This document shows positions 22,931 through 32,292 of a stretch of DNA of 64,000 bases, piece by piece. The stretch's first letter is position 1, and each line of letters begins with the position of its first letter. Source of the DNA: Lasiosphaeris hirsuta (Eukaryota > Ascomycota > Sordariomycetes > Sordariales > Lasiosphaeriaceae); contig JAUKUA010000005.1 of the NCBI GenBank assembly GCA_030549175.1, forward strand, positions 3,224,001 to 3,288,000. The letters run 5' to 3'. The notes beneath the pieces were generated by a model, which saw only the letters and a program-made list of their open reading frames with translations, did not search any database and had not been told where the DNA came from. The translations under genes and the position numbers were made by a program.

Positions 22931-25284
22931 ATGGCTGCGCCCAGCATCGTCGACCATTCACCCCACCATCTCGATCCCTCCCCGCTCGTGCCAACCGCCT
23001 CCAACCTTATTCTCATTGACAACTATGATTCCTTCACCTGGAACGTCTACCAGTATCTGGTGCTTGAGGGCGCCAAGGTAACTGTCTTCAGGAACGACAG
23101 CATCGCCCTGGAGGAGCTGATTGCCAAAAAGCCGACACAATTGGTCATAAGCCCCGGTCCCGGCCATCCGGGCACCGACTCGGGCATCAGCCGTGAAGCC
23201 ATCAAGCACTTCGCCGGCAAGATCCCCATTTTTGGTGTTTGCATGGGCCAGTAAGTCGGTTTGTTTCTTATTGTTCTCCTCCCAACTCTCTACTTAGCTA
23301 ACGAGCGTCTAGACAATGCATCTTTGATTTGTATGGCGGCAATGTAAGCTTTGCTGGCGAGATCTTGCATGGTAAGACATCGCCCCTGAGCCACGACTCA
23401 AAGGGTGTCTATGCCGGCCTATCCCAAGGCCTGCCAGTCACCAGGTATCACTCGCTCGCCGGCACCCATGTCACCCTGCCTGAATGTCTCGAGGTCACCT
23501 CCTGGGTCACCAACGACGACGGCTCCCAGGGCGTCATTATGGGTGTCCGCCATAAGGAGTACACCATTGAAGGTGTCCAGTTCCACCCTGAGAGTATTTT
23601 GTCCGCCGAGGGGCGTACCATGCTCAAGAACTTTCTGCACATGCAGGGAGGTACTTGGGCTAAGAACGAGGAGCTGAAGTCTAGCAACACCAAGGCAACA
23701 AAGGAAACAAACGGCATCGCCAAGACCCCATCCGGAGGCAAGAATAGCATCCTCCGGAAAATATACGCCCACTGCAAGGAAGCCGTAGCTGCTCAGAAGC
23801 AAATACCCTCTCAAAGGCCCTCCGACCTCCAGGCTGCCTACGATTTGAACCTTGCCCCGCCCCAGATCTCATTTGTCGACCGTTTGCGTCAGTCCCCATT
23901 CGATGTGGCCCTCGCAGCTGAAATCAAGAGGGGGTCGCCGTCCAAGGGGATTTTTGCACTAGATATCGATGCGCCCTCACAGGCCCGCAAGTACGCCCTT
24001 GCGGGTGCCAGTGTCATTTCTGTTCTCACGGAGCCCGAATGGTTCAAGGGCAGCATTGAGGACCTGCGGGCCGTGCGCCAAGTGCTCAACGGCATGAAGA
24101 ACAGGCCAGCCATTCTCCGCAAAGAATTCATCTTTGAGGAGTACCAAATCCTGGAAGCAAGGTTAGCGGGCGCCGATACCGTCCTTTTGATCGTCAAGAT
24201 GCTGGACGATGATGTTCTGGAGCAGCTTTACAAGTATTCCCTCTCGTTGGGCATGGAGCCCTTGGTCGAGGTTCAGAATACTGAGGAGATGGCAAGGGCC
24301 ATCAAACTGGGGTCAAAAGTCATCGGTGTCAACAACCGAAATCTGGAGAGCTTTGAGGTTGACCTTGGCACAACTGGGCGGCTCCGGAGCATGGTCCCCG
24401 AGGGAACTTTCCTCTTAGCCCTCAGCGGTATCAATACCCACCAGGATGTCCTCGACTGCAAGAGGGATGGTGTCAACGGCGTACTTGTGGGTGAGGCAAT
24501 CATGCGGGCGCCGGATGCGTCCCAGTTTATCAAGCAGCTTTGTGCCGGAGTTACAGAATTGGCATCCAAGCCCAAGCCGAAGCCGCTGCTCGTAAAGATT
24601 TGCGGTACTCGTAGCGCCGAAGCCGCGACTGAAGCGATCAAGGCAGGGGCAGATTTTGTCGGTATCATCCTAGTCCCTGGCACCAAGCGGTGTGTCTCCC
24701 ACGAGACCGCCCTATCCATCTCAAAAGCCGTCCACGAGGGCGAAAAGGTTACTATCGACGAGGCGCTGGAGATTTCCCAGATGTCGACAGACTTTTTTAG
24801 CCTAGCGGCAGAGGTTCTGAGAAAGAAGGGGCCGCTTCTGGTGGGTGTCTTTATGAACCAGCCCCTGGAGGAGGTTCTGGAGAGGCAGCGACTGTACAAC
24901 CTCGACATTGTGCAGTTGCACGGGAACGAGCCTCTGGAATGGGCAACTCTCATTCCTGTACCTGTTATCCGGAAGTTCGGGCCCGGAGAGATTGGGATTG
25001 GAGTCCGAGGCTACCATGCCCTTCCTCTTTTGGATTCTGGCGCTGGCTCGGGCAAGCTGCTCGACAGCTCGGCCGTCAAGTCCACGCTGGAGAAGGACGA
25101 GAACCTGTCAGTCCTGCTCGCGGGCGGGTTAACGCCTGAAAATGTCGCCGAATCGGTGGCTGCCCTGGGGCCTTTCTCAGATCGAGTACTAGGAGTTGAC
25201 GTTGGTAGTGGTGTTGAGTCGGATGGAAAACAGAGCTCGGAGAGAATCAGGGCGTTTGTAGCGGCTGCGAAGGCGTTTAGATAG
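22931..25284 (+). CDS. trp-1: Trifunctional tryptophan biosynthesis protein: glutamine amidotransferase / IGP synthase / PRA isomerase
   Basis: It supplies the glutaminase subunit of anthranilate synthase plus indole-3-glycerol-phosphate synthase and phosphoribosyl-anthranilate isomerase. Two exons, 22931..23250 and 23313..25284, encode 763 residues, the standard length of fungal Trp1/TrpC. Residues 25-230 form the amidotransferase, with [17 protein letters not shown], nucleophile Cys104 in GVCMGQQC (rebuilt across the intron) and the His-Glu pair in QFHPES. The central part is the synthase ([23 protein letters not shown]). The C-terminal part from LVKICGTRS is the isomerase, with QLHGNE and [10 protein letters not shown]. 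No frameshift or missing key residue was seen. A Cpc1 site upstream fits general amino-acid control. Confidence 0.97.
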
Positions 25285-26139
25285 ATGTTTGGTTACATGT
25301 CGACATGGTCACGGCTATTCCCATATAGATCCAGAGCTTTGCAGAGTCAATAAAAGTTCAAGTTGATTGTCGGTGATGTTTGACGAAGCCCGAGGACTTT
25401 ACATTGCTGCACTTGAACACATCCTCACACACACCACGCTCCATTATATCACTGAATTCAAAGAGCAGCTGTGTCGATCAAGTTAACAGATACTCTCGGC
25501 GTTGTCGAATGGGCAGAATAACTCGTCCCACCATGCCGAAGCCCGGTGTCGCAGAGTACTATTCAGGCGTTGTCAGGTCAACTCCGAGGGCAGTCCCTGC
25601 AAAACGTCGGGATCGCGGTTCCAGTATCATACAAAGACCTCAGCTAACCATTGAATATTGCAAACAGATGTAGAAGGGCAAACAGAGGAGTCAAAAGTGG
25701 CCATTCAAGGCGGGAAAACACGGCCTTTGACTCTTCTTCCTAGCTCGTTACATTGCAACCCATTGCTGAGAGTCACCGCATTCTTTTTTTACAGCTTTAT
25801 CTTACAGGACTACGATAATATTCCCAGTAGACCATTATCCCATTCAGACTAAGAAGCGTTGCACAATGATATAGTCGAGGGTTCATGGGAGGAGCTCAGA
25901 ACCACTCTTTGAGCTGCTGGACTTTTATCCTCAAAGGGGGGCTGGCGGACGCTATAGTGACCGGGATCACCCTTTGCCATGAACTTCAAGCTCTTAAATA
26001 CCTACTGAAGCTATACAAATGCCATTCATCTCCTAGCATCTTCCGTCGCCCTTCGAGTATTCCACATCCGTTCAATTTCAAGACTCTTCCATCGTGCACG
26101 GCAGGAAGTTCATCAAATTCTTCTCTTGACAACTCTGCG

Positions 26140-26525
26140 ACGCTCCTTCCCTCTTGAGGTCCCTAGGGGAATGCCGTTGTTCTCTTCCACACCCGTTGGA
26201 ATGCCCTCTTTCCAACCGTCTTTGGTGTTTATTTCAGTTTTCTACAAACTCCCCCCACCAGTAGCTCTATAACGCTCCTTCCCTTTTGAAGATCTAGGGG
26301 AGTCACGTTGTTCTTTTTCGTACCCGTTGGAATGCCCTCCTCCCAACCGTCTTTGGTGTTTATTTCAGTTTCCTACACACTCCTCCTTACCGGCGCTGTA
26401 TCGTCCCTTCCTCCTAGTCCCCAGGAGAATCACGTTGATTTTTCAACACACATTGGAATCTCCTCTTTCCAGTCGTCTTTAATATTTCTTCCACTTTCCT
26501 ACAACCATCTCTCTCTCTCCCCGGT
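26140..26525. repeat. Degenerate tandem repeat, about 130-bp unit, three copies
   Basis: Copies begin near 26140, 26272 and 26400. Copies 1 and 2 share long exact blocks, including one of 29 bp that covers CCAACCGTCTTTGGTGTTTA and the following bases, and ACCCGTTGGAATGCCCTC. Copy 3 is more diverged but keeps the same order of blocks. The unit is pyrimidine-rich on the plus strand. It ends about 230 bp upstream of the BRCT-WGR start codon. A still weaker fourth copy may precede 26140. Confidence 0.8.
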
Positions 26526-26602
26526 CGCTCACCTTCTTCCTCCTCCCGGTCGGCCTCCTTCTTGCTCTCTTCGGTCGCCCACCCTCACCTTTGAAGGGCA
26601 AG

Positions 26603-26650
26603 ATCCTACAACCCATCCTACAGCCCATCCTACAAACCATCCTACAACCC
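26603..26650. repeat. 12-bp tandem repeat, four copies
   Basis: Four adjacent 12-mers of the form ATCCTACAACCC, differing at one or two bases. They lie about 100 bp upstream of the BRCT-WGR start codon, inside a pyrimidine/adenine-rich stretch that may be 5' leader. Confidence 0.8.
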
Positions 26651-26752
26651 ACCCGATAACACCTCTGCCGTCACTACTCCAAGGATACACGTTCCCTTCT
26701 GCCCTAAACTTGAACTATTTTGAGTCAACACATACTCACCTCACGATACAAA

Positions 26753-28109
26753 ATGCCTCCCCGCAAGGAAAAGCCCATCTTCCAGGGCATCACGATCGCG
26801 CTTGCCGGCGACCTCGGCGGCCAGTGGAGCGAGACCAACATCACTCGATGGGTGTCGCTCCGGGCGGGTGTCCTCTCTAACCAGATGGACAGCTCGGTGA
26901 CGCACCTGATCTGTTCCGAGCACGAGTTCAAGAAGAAGAGCCCGCGAGGTGCGAAACTTGTGCTTTCAAGTTTCCGAGCTTCACGTTTCCGAACACGACA
27001 TGTTTTCTTGGGCCGGTGCTGACTTTTCCCCTCGCAGTCAGAGCAGCGCTCAAGCGCGCCAAGAAGGAGTGCAAGATTGTCACGATCGACTGGCTCGAGG
27101 ACTCGATCAACAAGAAGCGCCGGCTGCCCGAGGGGGGGTACAGCCTCGACAAAGCCCTGAAGGAGGAAAGAGCGGAGCAGCGGCAGGAGGTCAAAGTGGC
27201 TAAAGGCCTCGAGCAGGCCGAGAAAGCGGTCAACACATGTAAGTGTCGGCCCCCTCACCCCTCTCGGGAGAAAAAAACCCAGCCAACACCCCCCCTCAAG
27301 ACCTGTACCACCCCTACTCGGACGGCACCTTCTTCCGCTACGAAGCCACCCTGACCCGCGACGACGACGAGCACGACATCCACGGCGAGCGATATGAACT
27401 CTCAGTAAGCCCCCCCCCTCCCCACCCCGGCACCCCCATCACCGCCCACCCTCATTAACCACCGCCCGGGGTCCGGCTTCCCGGTCCAACAGCTCTACGA
27501 ATCCAACGCCAAACCCCACCTGTACTGGTTCGTGGCCAAGTTCTTCAAACGCAAGGGCGACAGCCAGCCCAAGTTCTACCGGCCGAGCGAGGTGCCGGGC
27601 CTGTTTGCCAAGGAGTTCGCCCAGTTCGAGGCCTTCTTCCAGGTCAAGACGGGCATCCCGTGGGAGCGGCGCCTGGTGGCGCAGAAGCCGCTGGACGAGA
27701 AGGATAGGGTGTTCTTCCGGTACACCCCGCCCGTGAGTTTTTGTTTCTGTTTCTCTCTCGCTCTTCGAGGGGAGGAAGTTGGCTGACGACGGTGATGGCG
27801 CAGGCTAGGGGGAAGCTGGTGGGGTTTGTGAAGGCCGAGTTTGCGCCAAGGGAGAGTCCGGAGGCGGAGCAGCCCGGCGCCGAGCCGGTAGCCAAGTCAG
27901 CGGCTGCGCCGGAGGAGCTTCCAGAGGAGCGCCCTGCAGCTGACAAGCAAGTCCAAGCCGTGGCTGATCCAGTGCAGGAGCTCACCGAACAGGCTCCGAA
28001 TGAGCCAATGCAAGCCGAGCTGAATAGCATCGCCGAGGCACCCGCTACGACTGGACTGGCCCTGATATCAGAGGCCAGCTTCACAAGCACCAACGACGTA
28101 CCTTCCTAG
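26753..28109 (+). CDS. BRCT domain and WGR-like domain protein (PARP-like N-terminal architecture without catalytic domain)
   Basis: Five exons, 26753..26948, 27038..27238, 27301..27404, 27493..27732 and 27804..28109, encode 348 residues. Residues 8-95 form a BRCT domain (FQGITIALAGD, THLICSE, IVTIDWLEDSI), a phosphopeptide- or partner-binding fold of DNA-damage proteins. Residues 135-230 resemble a WGR domain: YELSLYESN, LYWFVAKFF and FEAFFQVKTGIPWERR, although the name-giving W-G-R tripeptide is not present. The tail is rich in Glu, Pro and Ala. This order is found in PARP1-type proteins, but no ADP-ribosyltransferase domain follows, so a DNA-damage or chromatin role is inference. Start MPPRKEK is chosen over an in-frame upstream Met at 26720 because conservation begins there. 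Confidence 0.85.
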
Positions 28110-28401
28110 GCGGCGGAGGTCATCGTGATCGACTGGTGGATCCTCACCTATTATCAAACATTATTAAGTGAAAGGAAGGAGGCTTAGGGTGCTGAGGATT
28201 CTCAATCTAGTGGCTAAAGGCATGGTTCATGGCGCCTTGTATTGTGCGTTGATTTTTTCTTGACTGCATTCATTTTTTTTTTACGGTACTGCTTTTCACA
28301 CCTCGGATATCAAAGGAGGGCATGCGCCAGATTGGTGCAAGGTTTCACTCACGAAACTACAGCTGAGCCACAAAGAAGCATTAAATTACCCAAGTAAAGG
28401 C

Positions 28402-28491
28402 AGCTCATAGCTCATAGCTGGTAGCTCACAACTCACAGCTCGTAGCTCATATAGCTCGTAGCCCATAGCACATGGCCATAGCCATCATAGC
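28402..28491. repeat. Short degenerate TAGCTCA tandem repeat
   Basis: About 90 bp of repeated 7-10-bp units built on TAGCTCA, TAGCTCG and CATAGC, between two convergent genes. It probably lies in one or both 3' UTRs. The AGCT core is self-complementary, so the RNA could fold. Confidence 0.7.
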
Positions 28492-28533
28492 CATTCCCCA
28501 AAATACTACCGTTTTCGCCTGACCGCTCCGTTC

Positions 28534-29680
28534 CTAAAACCTCAACTTGGGCAGCACAAACACCACGAGCACCAACACCACCATCAGCCCATACACCTGG
28601 GCATACAGCCTCATCCGGCCCCACCACCCCTCCCCCTCTGTCATCCTCTGCAGCGTGCCCATGCGCCGCGTCACCGCCTGCATGCCCTCGCCGGTGCGGT
28701 TCATGCCCTCGCCGGCGCGCTCCACCACCTCCTTGTCTTCGTCCAGCGTCGCCGCGAAGGCGTGCGACGACGCCTTGAGGTCGCCCGCCAGCTTGAGAAT
28801 CGCCTCCGACAGCAGGTCCTGCTCGGCCCGCTGGTGGTCCAGGATGGCCTCCTCCGTCGCCGTGGCCGCCGTGGCGCCCGGCGCGTGCGCGTGTGATGTG
28901 GCGACGGCCCGGTCGCCGAAGAGCGCTAGGGACGGCGGGCTGGGGGATGTGCCTGTGGTCTGGGCTTGGGCCGGCTTTTCGGAGGAGGAGGAGTCAGCGG
29001 CGGCGCGGCGCGGCCGGAGGGCTTGTGATGTCGTGGTGGTGGCTGTGGGGGGTGGGTCTGATTGCTGGGGTTCCTCTTTGGGCGAGGCGTCTTCCTCTTC
29101 CTTCACTGGCGGTTGGTGCGCTTCGAGCGTGTTGGGGACGGGGTCTGCGGCGCTGGCGGCTTCGTCTGGGTCTTCGGGGGGCGCATCGGGTGACCTTGAG
29201 GAGTCGAGGCTCTCGCTCGGTGTTGCGATAATGTCGGCAAGGATGTCCTCGCCTTCCGAGGTGTCGTCGTCGTCGTTGTTGGCTTCGGCGGCGGCGATCT
29301 CGGCCAGATCGTTCAGGCGATCTACGAGCTGGTCGAGAGCTTCGCGCTTCCGGTTGAGGTCGGCCTGCATCTCGTGGCGCCGGGCGTGGACCTTGACTGC
29401 GATGGCCTCTTGCTCGAGCTTGGTGAGGAGGGATTGAGCATAGCGAATGTTCTGCAAAGGGATGTTAGCTGATACACATGTTGGGAGAGTAACATGGCAA
29501 ACATACCGTCTGCGCCTTTTCTCTCTCAAACTCGCTCGCGCGCAGTCTTGCCTCTCGCTCTGCATCGGCACGCAGGATGGTCTGCTGCAGCCGGTCCAAC
29601 AATCGATTCAGGTCTGTCAGGGGGTCGGCCTGCCGAGTGCTGGGCGCCGGCACCGCGATTCCGTGGATCAACCGAACCAT
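28534..29680 (-). CDS. use1: Use1-type SNARE of ER-Golgi traffic
   Basis: Predicted tail-anchored SNARE that acts with Sec20, Ufe1 and Sec22 in Golgi-to-ER retrograde fusion. Exons (minus strand) are 29507..29680 and 28534..29451, for 363 residues. The N-terminus has the Use1-family helix (LNRLLDRLQQTIL, then KLEQEAIAVKVHARRHEMQ). The middle is acidic and Ser/Pro-rich. Near the C-terminus LDHQRAEQDLLSEAILKLAG and the following helix form the SNARE motif, directly followed by one membrane segment (LMVVLVLVVFVLP) and a short lumenal end. This topology and order fit the family; overall similarity is modest outside the two helices, so the call rests on architecture and helix motifs. Convergent with the BRCT-WGR gene. 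Confidence 0.82.
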
Positions 29681-30064
29681 TTTTCGGACTGTCTATTTTG
29701 CTATTGGTATGCTGTCGTGGTATGTTGTGAATGTCGGTGTGAAAAGCGTCGTCCTTCGTCCTTTGTGTTTTGTCTGATGGACAGATTGCCTGCCGGCCAT
29801 GTGGCTCGGCTGGAATGACGTTGATGGGACCCCAGACCCCAGCTCCAACCGACTACTACGGTTGGCCCTACCTGCCACGCAGCCTGGCAGGGCGGAAGCA
29901 ACCCTAACCCTTTGCATGCAGGTCTGGGGCGAATTTATCCATTCGCGCCTCAAGCCATGCAGCCTCCCCCCCCCCCCAAAGAGCCTCGCACCCATCCGGC
30001 CATCGCACCCGCCAGGACCCTCGATAGTATGCATTGGTAGATTTGTCGCCTCATATTTTACAAG
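29681..30064. promoter_or_regulatory. Divergent use1/ndufaf7 promoter with telobox-like element
   Basis: A 384-bp bidirectional promoter. It contains AACCCTAACCC at 29900-29910, matching the telomeric repeat unit, and a run of 12 C at 29966-29977. Whether a telomere-repeat-binding factor uses it is inference. Confidence 0.5.
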
Positions 30065-31900
30065 ATGAGGTCGGCCATGCCACGGGCAGCGCGCGGCGCT
30101 CTTGGGCTGAGGTTTGCGCACTCTCGCGCTCTTGCGACTCGATCTCCGAACCGTTCAAGCAAGAGCTCCAGCTTGAGCTTTAGCTCCAACTTGAGCTTAG
30201 CTTTGGGCACCCGGGTAGGCCACCGCAGCCTTTCTTCAACCACAATTCTGCGGGACGAAAAGATCCATGAAGACGATGGCTACGAGGACTATCAAAGGAA
30301 ATGGTCGACGCCATTGGCCGAACAGCTTGGCAAAGCCATCTCGGTATGTCTTTCAAGCTCTTAGTAACACACTAGCTGCTGTATCATGCTCGACAGCGGC
30401 TTACCAGAGACCAGGCAACTGGCCCCGTTCCGCTCGCCAGCTTCATGCGCATGTGCCTGACCGGCGACATGGGCGGCTACTACACGGGCGCCATCGAGAA
30501 GGGCCGTGACCAGTTTGGTCTGAAGGGCGATTTCGTAACCTCGCCCGAGATATCACAGGTCTTTGGCGAGCTTATCGGAATCTGGTTTGTAGCCGAATGG
30601 CTCACCCAGGGGTGCCAGAAGCAGGGCGTCGAGCTCATCGAAGTCGGCCCCGGCCGCGGCACCCTCATGAGCGATATGCTCCGGGTGGGTCCCCAGCGAT
30701 CCGTTGCCTTGCCGGGTGCAGCATGTTGACGTCTGCCAGACAATCCAAAGCTTCCCAGCCATGGCAGACAGCATCGATGCGGTTTACATGGTCGAAGCGA
30801 GCCCCGAGCTTAGGGAAGCGCAGAAAAAGCTGCTCTGCGAGGAGGATGCTGCCACGACCGAGTCCAAGGTTGGCAGCCACAGCGTCTGCAGGTACATGTC
30901 GGTCCCAATCGTGTGGACAGAGAACATCAAGTCCATCCCTATAAGTGAGCCCCCTTCCGCAAACCTGGCCCTCTTGAGGGCGATCTGACACACGGCAGGC
31001 GCCGAAAAGATGCCCTTCATTGTGGCGCATGAGTTCTTCGACGCCCTCCCAATCCACGCCTTTGAGTGTGTCAAGGTGCCTCCGACCCAGTCCCTGCCGC
31101 AGGACAAGGCAGACCTGTCCTCGCCCTCCACCAAGACCAGCCAGCCGACCCTCCAGTGGCGCGAGATGCTCGTCTCGCCCACGCCGCCCGAGTCTACCCA
31201 CGCGAGCCTGCGCACGCCGCCGTCCCAATCGCGCGAGACGCCCCCGCCCGACTTCCAGCTCACCGTCGCCCAGGCCGCCACCCGGCACTCGCTCTACCTC
31301 CCAGAATCCTCGCCGCGGTACCGCGCCATCAAGTCGGGCGTCGGCGCGGGCGCGCTCATCGAGGTGTGTCCGGACGCGTCCCTGTACGCGAGCGACTTCG
31401 CCGCGCGCATCGGCGGCTCCGCGCAGCACCCCAAGCGCCGGCCGTCGGGCGCCGCGTTGGTCCTCGACTACGGCCCGGGCGACGGCACCGTCCCGGCCAA
31501 CTCGCTGCGCGGCATCCGCCGTCACCAGCGCGTGTCACCCTTCGCCGAGCCGGGCCTGACGGACCTGAGCGCCGACGTCGACTTCGCCGGCATCGCCGAG
31601 GCCGCCGTGCGCGCCAGCGAGGGCATCGAGCTGCACGGCCCCGTCGAGCAGGGCACGTTCCTGCAGATCATGGGCATCCAGGAGCGCGTCAAGGCGCTCG
31701 TCGCCGCCGCCAAGGTCCGGGCCGAGGCCGGCGACAAGGATGCCGAGAGCTACGCGGCTGATGTCGAGAAGGCTTGGAGGCGGCTAGTCGACCGCGGGCC
31801 TGGTGGCATGGGCAAGGTGTACAAGGTGATGGCCATGTTGCCCGAGAATGAGGGGCGGAGGAGGCCTGTTGGCTTTGGGGGAGATGTCTCGGCCGAGTAA
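30065..31900 (+). CDS. ndufaf7: NDUFAF7/MidA-type protein arginine methyltransferase, mitochondrial complex I assembly
   Basis: A SAM-dependent methyltransferase of the matrix; its human homologue dimethylates NDUFS2 during complex I assembly. Four exons, 30065..30343, 30415..30684, 30740..30944 and 30999..31900, encode 551 residues. The N-terminus (residues 1-60) is rich in Arg and Ser with no acidic residue until about 64, as in mitochondrial presequences. Family motifs: TGPVPLASFMRMCLT, GGYYTG, GDFVTSPEISQVFGE, the SAM-binding EVGPGRGTLMSD, and AHEFFDALPIHAFE. The C-terminal half keeps ALVLDYGPGDG and GTFLQIMGI. The exon 2 acceptor could also be at 30396, which would add six residues in frame. 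Two insertions of Pro/Ser-rich sequence distinguish it from bacterial MidA. Confidence 0.93.
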
Positions 31901-32191
31901 CGGGTTTCAAATGTGTATATTAGCTGTCGTGGTCACTCGGTCCCCCACGAAATCAAAGGTACATGGGATGAAATGATATTTTGGGGTTTTCTGAGGCCAA
32001 TAAACGCATCGTGTAAACACTAGTATCCCGGGTCTCAATGTCGGCTTTAATCAAGTCAACGTCACAAAAGCAAACCGCACGCAGGCAGGCGGGCAGTGGG
32101 ACTTTCCTCCCCAAAACCCCAAGCTCCTCATCCTCGCCTCCAGAGGAGCGAAAAAAGAATGCAACTAACCAAAATTTAGTTTTTGCGAATG

Positions 32192-32292
32192 AGCCCACTC
32201 CCAGAGTCGAACTGAGGACCTCATCATGTATCAGTAGATACATCAGGGGAATGATATACTAGTGATGCGCTCTACCACTGAGCTAAGCGGGC
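32192..32292 (-). tRNA. trnT(AGU): tRNA-Thr (anticodon AGU) with 29-nt intron
   Basis: On the minus strand, 101 nt fold into a complete cloverleaf. The acceptor stem GCCCGCT pairs with AGTGGGC (one G-U). D-arm GCTC/GAGC, anticodon stem CATCA/TGATG and T-stem CTCAG/CTGGG with loop TTCGACT are all present. The loop C-U-A-G-U-A plus A after the intron gives anticodon AGU, read as IGU for threonine ACU/ACC/ACA codons. The intron (32228..32256) sits after position 37, the standard eukaryotic place. A T4 stretch (Pol III terminator) follows about 18 nt downstream. CCA is not encoded, as normal in eukaryotes. Confidence 0.95.

Larger units (their letters stand above)
25285..26752. other. Repeat-containing spacer between trp-1 and the BRCT-WGR gene
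   Basis: This 1.5-kb tandem-gene spacer contains the trp-1 3' UTR, then a degenerate 130-bp tandem repeat and a 12-bp repeat (annotated separately). A 190-codon frame at 26308-26880 runs through the repeats and reads as low-complexity Ser/Pro/His sequence; it is probably chance. Confidence 0.5.

Noticed and set aside
26308..26880. 190-codon frame running through the tandem repeats into the BRCT exon
   Set aside because: It is out of frame with the BRCT protein in their overlap and is Ser/Pro/His low-complexity encoded by the repeat DNA.
30904..31761. Long alternative-frame ORFs inside ndufaf7
   Set aside because: Shadows of a GC-rich coding exon, Arg/Pro-rich and without conservation; the sense frame carries the methyltransferase motifs.
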